Shown in pieces: positions 27,417 to 33,099 of a stretch of 33,099 nucleotides of DNA. This DNA is from Bavariicoccus seileri WCC 4188 (GTDB lineage Bacteria; Bacillota; Bacilli; Lactobacillales; Aerococcaceae). Position 1 is the first letter of the stretch. Every line of letters starts with the position of its first letter. Below the pieces are notes generated by a model. The model had not been told where the DNA came from. It saw nothing but the letters and a program-made list of their open reading frames with translations, and did no database searches. Both the position numbers and the translations under genes were made by a program. Location of the stretch: the NCBI RefSeq assembly GCF_000421665.1, contig NZ_ATXL01000022.1, forward strand, positions 1 to 33,099, in the 5' to 3' direction.

Positions 27417-28034
27417 ATGTCTTATACTTTACCAGATTTACCATACGCATATGATGCACTAGAACCAGTAATCGACGAGGAAACTATGCATCTGCATCAT
27501 GACAAACATCATAACACTTATGTCACTAATCTAAACAAGGCATTAGAAAGTCATCCAGAGCTTGGCGAACAACCGATCGAATCGTTAGTCGCGCATTTAA
27601 ACGAAGTCCCTGAAGATATCAAAACAGCAGTACGTAATAATGGTGGCGGACATGCTAACCATAGTTTCTTCTGGACTATTCTTCAAGCTCCAGTTGATGG
27701 TCAAAACCTACCTACTGGCGCTGTTTTTGAAGCTATTGAAAGTACATTTGGATCATTTGATGACTTTAAAAAAGAATTTGCACAATCTGCAACAGGACGT
27801 TTTGGATCAGGCTGGGCCTGGCTAGTAGTTTCTGATGGTAAATTAGAGATTGTATCTACACCAAACCAAGACTCTCCTCTAACAGATGGTAAGACACCTA
27901 TTTTAGGATTAGACGTTTGGGAACATGCTTATTACTTAACTTACAAAAACGCTCGTCCAAAATACATCGAAGCCTTCTGGGGCATTGTTAACTGGGACGA
28001 AGTTGCACGGCGTTATACAGAAGCTTTAGCATAA
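27417..28034 (+). CDS. sodA: Superoxide dismutase (Mn/Fe)
   Basis: 205 residues. Metal ligands are H27, H82, D166 and H170 ([32 protein letters not shown]). GGGHANH with a glycine at 78 and QDSPL near 151 are typical of the manganese type. It disproportionates superoxide in the cytoplasm. An in-frame start 11 codons upstream (27384) is rejected: AAAGGGG lies upstream of the ATG at 27417, and [16 protein letters not shown] is the conserved beginning. Confidence 0.97.
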   Translation: MSYTLPDLPYAYDALEPVIDEETMHLHHDKHHNTYVTNLNKALESHPELGEQPIESLVAHLNEVPEDIKTAVRNNGGGHANHSFFWTILQAPVDGQNLPTGAVFEAIESTFGSFDDFKKEFAQSATGRFGSGWAWLVVSDGKLEIVSTPNQDSPLTDGKTPILGLDVWEHAYYLTYKNARPKYIEAFWGIVNWDEVARRYTEALA

Positions 28035-28341
28035 ACTAAGGTTTAGTTAAACCTTGAGCTAGAACTTAAGTTAGAACTTGAGTTATTATCAACAGTAAAG
28101 CTGTTTTATTATAAAACTAAAAAGAAGGAGTTATGACTGTAACAGTCATAACTCCTTCTGTCGTTTATCTATTTTTCGTTTTCTATTTCCTTTATCCATT
28201 TATTTAATGTAACTTAATTAAAGTAACTAAATTAAGAAACATGTTCAAGTAGCTTACTATACAGGTAGCTTACTATAAGTAAAGCAACTTGCTAGACTAA
28301 CTGATACATTCAACGGAACTGCTATTTAAACACTACTCTAC
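28035..28341. repeat. sodA-niaX intergenic region with near-duplicates
   Basis: TAGAACTT-AAG / TAGAACTTGAG (about 28060-28085) follows the sodA stop, and GTAGCTTACTATA occurs at 28249-28261 and 28265-28277. Apart from these and the terminator at 28123, nothing is seen. Confidence 0.55.
28123..28159. terminator. Bidirectional terminator of sodA and niaX
   Basis: AGAAGGAGTTATGACTG (28123-28139) and its exact complement (28143-28159) form a 17-bp stem with a 3-nt loop. The minus side is followed by TTTTTAG, the plus side by a looser T-rich tail. Confidence 0.85.
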
Positions 28342-28920
28342 TTAGAATGGTTTGCTAGTAACAGAAACACTGAGTTTTCTTGGCAACCGATTGACTAGAG
28401 CGCCCCATAGCCATTGAGCGATGACGAAGTCAACCATCGAATGGACAATCGTCCCCAAGCCAACTAAGACAAACACCATGAACCATAAACTAGTTTGGTT
28501 ATCAAGATGACTCATACCAGTAGTTAACATGACGTAAACAACTGCCATCTCCCCAATCGCATGTAGAATTGCAATAAACAAAGAAAACAGTTGACCCTTC
28601 ATAGGCGCCAAGTATCTTTCGCTATTGTTTTGTAACATAAAGGCTCCTGTTACAGCGAATAACACATGAGATAACGCTCGAAGCACTATGATAATTGGAA
28701 ATGAAGCCCATAAAAATCCTAAAGTTGTTCCCACAGTAACCATTAAAGCAGACCATGGTGAGATAAACATCGCTAGCATAATAGGAACATGACTTCCTAA
28801 CGTATAAGAAGCCGGTCCAATCACGACTTTCACTGGCATTATAATAGGAATTACTATCCCTATTGCGGTTAGTATAGCCGTCATCGTAATCATTTGAGCA
28901 TTGATTTTTTTCGTTGTCAT
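28342..28920 (-). CDS. niaX: Niacin ECF transporter S component NiaX
   Basis: 192 residues with about six hydrophobic segments (MITMTAILTAIGIVIPIIMP; GSHVPIMLAMFISPWSALMV; SHVLFAVTGAFML; and others). Identification as NiaX rests on ECF S-component character plus position directly behind the niacin repressor NiaR. The long upstream extension to 29094 is rejected because it contains a consensus promoter. Of two ATGs (28926, 28920), the second has AAGGG 8 nt upstream. The shared ECF energy module is elsewhere. Confidence 0.85.
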   Translation of the reverse strand: MTTKKINAQMITMTAILTAIGIVIPIIMPVKVVIGPASYTLGSHVPIMLAMFISPWSALMVTVGTTLGFLWASFPIIIVLRALSHVLFAVTGAFMLQNNSERYLAPMKGQLFSLFIAILHAIGEMAVVYVMLTTGMSHLDNQTSLWFMVFVLVGLGTIVHSMVDFVIAQWLWGALVNRLPRKLSVSVTSKPF

Positions 28921-28974
28921 TTTCATATCCCTTCTCGTCTTATAAAGACAATAAAAATTGTTTGATTCAATCTT

Positions 28975-29008
28975 ATTGTAATGATTGCGAGTTAGGGTGT
29001 CAAGACAC
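28975..29008 (-). promoter_or_regulatory. niaX promoter with palindromic operator candidate (NiaR)
   Basis: A perfect -35 TTGACA (28998-29003) and -10 TACAAT (28975-28980) are 17 bp apart. The palindrome GTGTC-TT-GACAC (28997-29008) covers the -35, where a repressor would block RNA polymerase. NiaR as its binder is inferred from context. Confidence 0.75.
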
Positions 29009-29150
29009 GTATATAGACAACGAGGAGTTTTTATAAACTGTCTTCTAAGTTTTTCATGTTTCTGGCCTTCTACATCTTTTTTTCTAACTTTCACGTTAGG
29101 CTTACTTTCAAGTTAATCTTCTAATATCTTATTCATCTTATTCTGGAGTT

Positions 29151-29684
29151 CTAATTATCTCCTTCATATAGTAACCCTGCACTGCTTAGCTCTTGCACAA
29201 TTTTATTAAAGTGGTTTTGGTCGTCTACTATAAGGTTGTGACAATGAACACCATCTGTCACTTCTGACAGCAAATGTCCATCTTTTTCCTTTAATTCATT
29301 TAAAAACTGTTGAACATCCAGTCGATTTTTAATATTTAATTCGCCCTTGATCACCCCATAAACTGGATGATCTATTTCGACATCCTTTACAACACCACCA
29401 TTGTCAACGATCAATTGCAATTCCTTTTCACAGTCAGCTAGAGAATGTTTGCAAGTGATTGAAAATATCTTGCCATCGTTTATAAATTGCGACTTTAAGA
29501 CATACCCGCATGCCGTCGCAACAATATCGATGCCATTAGCTCGAATCCAAGAAATATCATTAACGATGACCTGCCGAGATACGCCCGTTTTCTTTGCTAA
29601 TTCTCTAGCAGTGATTGGCTCAATTGATTTCTGTAAAACGGATAAAATAAAATGCCGTCTCTCCACGATTCCCATTTTTTTCAA
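29151..29684 (-). CDS. niaR: Transcriptional repressor of niacin metabolism NiaR (YrxA)
   Basis: 177 residues from the chosen start. An N-terminal winged helix (ERRHFILSVLQKSIEPITARELAKKTGVSRQVIVNDISWIRANG) precedes a 3H domain with its histidines (CKHSLADCEKEL; EIDHPVYGVIKGEL; DGVHCHNLIVDD). NiaR binds nicotinic acid and represses niacin uptake or NAD genes; niaX follows. The first ATG (29699) overlaps its own AGGAG; that site is 7 nt from a TTG at 29684, which I prefer. A later ATG (29675) is too far from the site. Confidence 0.93.
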   Translation of the reverse strand: MKKMGIVERRHFILSVLQKSIEPITARELAKKTGVSRQVIVNDISWIRANGIDIVATACGYVLKSQFINDGKIFSITCKHSLADCEKELQLIVDNGGVVKDVEIDHPVYGVIKGELNIKNRLDVQQFLNELKEKDGHLLSEVTDGVHCHNLIVDDQNHFNKIVQELSSAGLLYEGDN

Positions 29685-30129
29685 TATTTTTCTCCTCATT
29701 TATACACTTTTACATCACATTTGCTTAGCATGTTAAATTAGCATTTGTCCCCACACTCGTACATAGTGCTCGTATAACACATTCAAGTGTAACACCCTGT
29801 AACACTTGTATGAAACACTTATATGAAACGCTCGAATGTAACGCTTATACATAACAGACCTACTTACTGACATTATAACCAATTTAAAATTCAAACCAAA
29901 ACAATCTTCTCAAGAACAGAAAAATACTTCTATTTAATATTCTTATCGTTTTAGAGCTAAATTTTCCGTTGGGCTTTCTGCTTTGTCTGACATAAAATTT
30001 ATCCAGTTTAGATTCATTTTTATATTTTATCATTTAAAGGGTAACTATTGCCCAGAGACATGCTATAACTATCATTTCTTTCCAACTAAATAAGTGATAA
30101 AAAACCTATAAAGCGATTACCATTTCTCA
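29685..30129. other. Gene-free niaR upstream region
   Basis: No gene is seen. Near niaR is an inverted repeat CAAGTGT (29784-29790) / ACACTTG (29802-29808) with 11 bp between, a possible operator. It is followed by the 13-bp repeats listed separately and then AT-rich sequence up to the tRNA promoter. Confidence 0.5.
29798..29849. repeat. Four 13-bp tandem repeats upstream of niaR
   Basis: TGTAACACTTGTA, TGAAACACTTATA, TGAAACGCTCGAA and TGTAACGCTTATA follow without gaps. Confidence 0.85.
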
Positions 30130-30158
30130 TTGACAATCAGCCAATATAGTCATACTAT
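30130..30158 (+). promoter_or_regulatory. Promoter of tRNA-Leu(CAG)
   Basis: TTGACA (30130-30135), 17 bp, TACTAT (30153-30158). Confidence 0.8.
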
Positions 30159-30189
30159 TGATAAGTGCTCTTTTCTTAGTTGAGCTAAA

Positions 30190-30271
30190 GCGGTCATGGC
30201 GGAACTGGCAGACGCGCTGTCTTCAGGCGGCAGTGAGGCAACTCGTGGAGGTTCGAATCCTCTTGGCCGCA
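30190..30271 (+). tRNA. tRNA-Leu (anticodon CAG)
   Basis: 82 nt. The acceptor arms GCGGTCA/TGGCCGC pair, with discriminator A. Anticodon stem CTGTC/GGCAG encloses loop TTCAGGC with CAG, reading CUG. A long variable arm and GGTTCGAATCC T-loop complete a class II tRNA. CCA is not encoded. A T-run follows. Confidence 0.95.
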
Positions 30272-30372
30272 TATTTTTTTATTGGTAAATCAATAAGAAT
30301 TAGACTTTGAATGCTTAAATGAATATATTTGATGGTTGCTCATAAGCCCTATCAATTACCTTATAATAATAC

Positions 30373-30401
30373 TAGACAATAGATGTATGACTTGCTAAAA
30401 T
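30373..30401 (+). promoter_or_regulatory. Promoter of tRNA-Leu(GAG)
   Basis: TAGACA (30373-30378), 17 bp, TAAAAT (30396-30401), 12 bp before the tRNA. Confidence 0.65.
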
Positions 30402-30413
30402 AGTAATGTTGAC

Positions 30414-30497
30414 GCGGTCATGGCGGAATGGCAGACGCGCTAGCTTGAGGGGCTAGTGGGAGTATCTCCCGTGGAAGTTCGAGTCTTCTTGGCCGCA
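30414..30497 (+). tRNA. tRNA-Leu (anticodon GAG)
   Basis: 84 nt. The acceptor arm is the same as in the neighbouring tRNA-Leu. Anticodon stem CTAGC/GCTAG encloses TTGAGGG with GAG, reading CUC and CUU. The variable arm GGGAGTATCTCCC is a clear hairpin. CCA is not encoded. An intrinsic terminator follows 20 bp later. Confidence 0.95.
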
Positions 30498-30517
30498 TAG
30501 TATTATAAGAGTATCTC

Positions 30518-30561
30518 AAACTCACTTGATTCAGAATTCTCTGGTTCAAGTGAGTTTTTTT
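30518..30561 (+). terminator. Terminator behind the tRNA genes
   Basis: AAACTCACTTGA (30518-30529) and TCAAGTGAGTTT (30546-30557) form a 12-bp stem, with CAGA/TCTG pairing inside, and a T-run. Confidence 0.9.
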
Positions 30562-30644
30562 GTTTTTTATTAATTTTTCATTTATCACTCCCTCATCAGC
30601 CTGAAAAGATAGAAATGATAACCCATTTCCAACTGTACCATCGC

Positions 30645-30702
30645 TTGACATATGAACATCTGTTCATTTATAATTCAAGTAGATAGATGAATAGTCATTC
30701 AT
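30645..30702 (+). promoter_or_regulatory. Metal ATPase promoter with two palindromic operator candidates
   Basis: Fully consensus -35 TTGACA (30645-30650) and -10 TATAAT (30669-30674) with an 18-bp spacer. The spacer is filled by ATGAACA-TC-TGTTCAT (30652-30667). A second palindrome ATGAAT-AGTC-ATTCAT (30687-30702) covers the start of the transcript. TGAAnn..nnTTCA palindromes are typical of ArsR/SmtB metal sensors; the actual regulator is not in the window. Confidence 0.75.
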
Positions 30703-30729
30703 GTTTAGGTGATTAACTATTAAAATGCT

Positions 30730-30759
30730 CATATTAAACACTCACATATTAAACACTCA
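30730..30759 (+). repeat. 15-bp perfect tandem duplication in the ATPase leader
   Basis: CATATTAAACACTCA occurs twice head to tail. Confidence 0.85.
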
Positions 30760-30836
30760 CAACTAAACCGACTAATAATCATTAATTGGTAAAATCTGCA
30801 AAATAATTAATTGAAATAGAGAAAAGGAGGGTCATT

Positions 30837-32855
30837 ATGGCTGACACAAAGAAACTTCATAAAGCAGAATATAGTCATATTAATCGCGAAGGATCCCTGG
30901 CGGTAAATACTCGGGGAAAAGAACATATGGAAGAAGCCGAACATAAGCAGCATCATGACCATTCTCACAGTCATAACGTTGCCTTGTTGACTTATGGTCT
31001 GGGTCTTTTGATTTATCTTGTTGCTTTATTGACCCCTATTGGAGCTGTGACAAAGAATGTCTTTTATGCCGTAACGATTCTTTTATCTGGCTATCACGTC
31101 ATTTGGGAAGGAATCATTGAAACGATTGCCGAATCAAAAGAACATCATTCTTTGAGACCTAACGTCCATATTCTGATGACAGTGGCTACGATTGGAGCCT
31201 GTATAATTGGGGACTTCAACGAAGGTGCTCTTCTGATCTTGATATTTGCAGGAGCTCATTTCCTTGAAGAATACGCAGAAGGAAAGAGTAAACGTGAAAT
31301 CAAGGGATTATTAGCCCTAAATCCTACTGAAGCACGTTTAGTTGCGGAAGATGGATCAGTTTCTACCGTAGCTGTGTCTGCTTTAAAAACTGGAGATACC
31401 TTAAAAGTTTTACCTGGAGATCAAGTCCCTACTGATGGAAAAATTTTAAATGGACATGCTGTATTAAACGAATCTGCCATTACTGGCGAAAGTATGCCTG
31501 TCGAAAAATCAAGTGGTGACATCGTTTTTGGTGGAACGATCAATCAACACGTTGCATTTTCAATGATAGTCACTAAAGACAGCTCGGAAACAGTCTTATC
31601 TAAAGTGTTGCACTTGGTAGAAGAATCGCAAAAAAATCTTCCCAAGGCTGCTACCAAAATTAAAAAATTAGAACCGACCTACGTTCTGACCGTCTTAGCT
31701 TTGGTACCTCTATTTATTGTTCTTGCTCCTTACATTATGGGATGGACTTACTACGAAAGTTTATACAGGGGCATGGTTTTTCTAACCGTACTGTCGCCTT
31801 GCGCCCTTGCCGCAAGTGTTGTTCCAGCTACGCTTTCTGGTATTTCAAATCTTGCTAGACATGGGGTCTTGTTCAAAGGTGGTACTTACTTAAACAATCT
31901 TGCCGATATAAAGGTTGTAGCTTTTGATAAGACTGGCACATTGACTAAGGGTGAGCCTGAGGTAACCGACTCTTTCTTCTTACCCTTTAAAGACCATAGT
32001 GAAGAGTTGATGATCAATGTTTTAGTCCAAATGGAACAAAGTGCGAACCATCCGTTAGCAGATGCTATACTCAACCATTTCTCACCCTCCAACCAGTTTG
32101 AATTATCGGTCTCAACGGAACTAGGAAAAGGGTTAACAGCCGTTTACAACGATCACAGGTATACCATCGGAAAGCCATCGAATCATTCAGAACTCCCAGA
32201 GAGTTTACGAGCTAAAGTAACCCAATTCAGTCAAGAAGGTAAAACAGTTGTCGTCTTTGGTATTGATGGTACTCCTGTAGGCGTTATCGCTATGATGGAT
32301 TTGCCAAATAAGAATGCAAAAGCCGCCATCAAACATCTAAAAGACTCGGGCGTTCACACTGTGATGCTGACTGGTGATAGCACTGTAACTGGTGAAGCTA
32401 TCGCGAATCAATTAGGGATTGATGAAGTGATTGGTAACATCCTTCCAGAAGACAAGGCGAGCATTGTCAAGGATTTACAAAAGTCAAATGGTTCAACTGC
32501 CATGATTGGTGACGGCGTCAATGATGCCCCTGCCCTCGTTCAAGCCGATATTGGATTTGCTATGGGAGATGGTACTGACGTTGCCATTGATGTTGCAGAT
32601 GCGGTTATCATGCAAAATGATCTCAGACGATTAAGCTATGCAGTCTTAATATCAAAACGATTGAAATCGATTGTATGGCAAAATATCTTCTTCTCATTGG
32701 CTGTGATTGCTCTGTTATCCGTTTTAAATGTCTTAGGCAAAATGGATATTGGTTTAGGAGTCTTAGCCCACGAAGGTAGTACATTAGTTGTCATACTGAA
32801 TGGTTTAAGATTGCTAACAACACCTTTGCTAAAGAAACAAGCTTCTCTTCATTAA
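30837..32855 (+). CDS. P1B-4-type heavy-metal efflux ATPase
   Basis: 672 residues. The N-terminus is histidine-rich (HMEEAEHKQHHDHSHSHN, 30-47) with no CxxC metal-binding domain. Core motifs: TGES (216-219), SPC in the transport helix (320-322), phosphorylated D364 in DKTGTLTKG, NHPLADAI, MLTGDS and GDGVNDAPAL. HEGST (645-649) in the last helices together with SPC marks subclass P1B-4, whose members export Co, Zn, Cd or Fe(II) (CoaT, CtpD, B. subtilis PfeT, Listeria FrvA). The substrate here cannot be chosen from sequence. AAAGGAGG precedes the ATG. Regulation is probably metal-dependent derepression at the palindromic promoter. The last six codons are tandemly repeated behind the stop. Confidence 0.94.
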   Translation: MADTKKLHKAEYSHINREGSLAVNTRGKEHMEEAEHKQHHDHSHSHNVALLTYGLGLLIYLVALLTPIGAVTKNVFYAVTILLSGYHVIWEGIIETIAESKEHHSLRPNVHILMTVATIGACIIGDFNEGALLILIFAGAHFLEEYAEGKSKREIKGLLALNPTEARLVAEDGSVSTVAVSALKTGDTLKVLPGDQVPTDGKILNGHAVLNESAITGESMPVEKSSGDIVFGGTINQHVAFSMIVTKDSSETVLSKVLHLVEESQKNLPKAATKIKKLEPTYVLTVLALVPLFIVLAPYIMGWTYYESLYRGMVFLTVLSPCALAASVVPATLSGISNLARHGVLFKGGTYLNNLADIKVVAFDKTGTLTKGEPEVTDSFFLPFKDHSEELMINVLVQMEQSANHPLADAILNHFSPSNQFELSVSTELGKGLTAVYNDHRYTIGKPSNHSELPESLRAKVTQFSQEGKTVVVFGIDGTPVGVIAMMDLPNKNAKAAIKHLKDSGVHTVMLTGDSTVTGEAIANQLGIDEVIGNILPEDKASIVKDLQKSNGSTAMIGDGVNDAPALVQADIGFAMGDGTDVAIDVADAVIMQNDLRRLSYAVLISKRLKSIVWQNIFFSLAVIALLSVLNVLGKMDIGLGVLAHEGSTLVVILNGLRLLTTPLLKKQASLH

Positions 32856-32945
32856 CAAGCTTCTCTTCATTAACAAGCTTCTCTTCATTAACAAGCTTCT
32901 CTTCACTAATGACCTTCTCTTCATCAACAAGTTTTACTTTATAGA
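32838..32945 (+). repeat. 18-bp tandem repeat made from the ATPase gene end
   Basis: CAAGCTTCTCTTCATTAA (codons QASLH and stop) at 32838-32855 is followed by two perfect copies (to 32891), one with a single change (32892-32909), a diverged copy (32910-32927) and a vestige (32928-32945). Confidence 0.93.
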
Positions 32946-33012
32946 AAATAATTTAAATCAATTAATTTTAGCAGGCTATTGAATATTGACTAATAGTGAT
33001 ACCTCACACTTT

Positions 33013-33058
33013 AAACACTAGCTTCCATGTCTCCTAAAGACATGGAAGCTAGTGTTTT
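33013..33058. terminator. 20-bp perfect hairpin terminator
   Basis: Arms 33013-33032 and 33038-33057 pair perfectly around loop CCTAA. The plus side ends in TTTT. It lies between the ATPase gene and a possible convergent gene at the window edge. Confidence 0.8.
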
Positions 33059-33070
33059 CGTTGCCTTACT

Positions 33071-33099
33071 CTACTTTTTTGCACTATCATTTTTTGCTT
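33071..33099 (-). CDS. Possible C-terminal end of a minus-strand gene (cut by window edge)
   Basis: Only the last nine codons would be visible, reading AKNDSAKK and a TAG stop at 33071-33073. The polar, lysine-rich end and its place 14 bp before a strong hairpin suggest a convergent gene. Too short to identify; other frames are also possible. Confidence 0.2.

Noticed and set aside
28921-29094. 58-residue N-terminal extension of NiaX
   Set aside because: The stretch contains a consensus promoter and a palindrome, and a good ribosome binding site precedes the later ATG.
29401-29736. 111-codon plus-strand ORF
   Set aside because: Antisense to niaR, which has clear domain motifs.
30418-30651. 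77-codon minus-strand ORF
   Set aside because: It is antisense to tRNA-Leu(GAG) and its terminator; the RPRRLELPREI segment is the well-known artefact of reading a tRNA backwards.

Overview
The window is a chromosomal segment of a low-GC Gram-positive bacterium, almost certainly of the order Lactobacillales. The evidence is an F1Fo operon without atpI, the run tdk-prfA-prmC/sua5-upp-atp, murT-gatD, an mbl-type actin, the ECF S components ThiT and NiaX, NiaR, and AGGAGG-type ribosome binding sites. I cannot fix the genus; an Aerococcaceae/Carnobacteriaceae-like organism would fit, but this is inference.

Layout. 1-280: the 5' part of an IS30-family transposase and the element's probable end, cut by the window edge. 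307-1472 (-): clpP and a translationally coupled thioredoxin-fold protein behind a promoter with a degenerate CtsR-like box. 1602-5116 (-): a DUF1146 protein, murA, mbl and a small membrane protein whose gene overlaps the mbl tail by about 120 bp. 5192-10906 and atpB (-): the complete ATP synthase operon atpBEFHAGDC, ended by a strong terminator. 11775-16160 (-): tdk, prfA, a single-ORF fusion of prmC and sua5, and upp. 16398-18446 (+): murT-gatD, divergent from tdk.

18559-33099 is a mosaic of mostly single-gene units: an AI-2E family permease, a lactonase, a PTS EIIA protein, uppP, a glyoxalase, a zinc-ribbon membrane protein, cdd, a TPP riboswitch with thiT, sodA, niaR-niaX, two tRNA-Leu genes, and a P1B-4 metal-efflux ATPase behind a consensus promoter carrying a palindromic operator.

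Three things stand out. (1) A gene-free 230-nt interval (about 23374-23603, minus strand) has a near-consensus promoter, several hairpins, complementary ends and an intrinsic terminator; it looks like an independent non-coding RNA that I cannot assign to a known class. (2) Many 3' flanks carry short imperfect tandem repeats (9 to 20 bp); in at least two cases the gene's own end with its stop codon is duplicated, and in the AI-2E permease 13-bp variants of a 12-bp coding repeat have cut the reading frame. (3) Two unusual gene architectures: the PrmC-Sua5 fusion, and the mbl/small-membrane-protein overlap, in which one DNA stretch encodes an acidic tail in one frame and a strongly basic tail in another.

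Functionally the left half is housekeeping: energy (F1Fo), wall growth (MurA, Mbl, MurT/GatD, UppP) and translation termination (RF1, PrmC). The right half serves vitamin uptake (thiamine, niacin), nucleoside salvage (Cdd, with Tdk and Upp on the left), and oxidative, carbonyl and metal stress.
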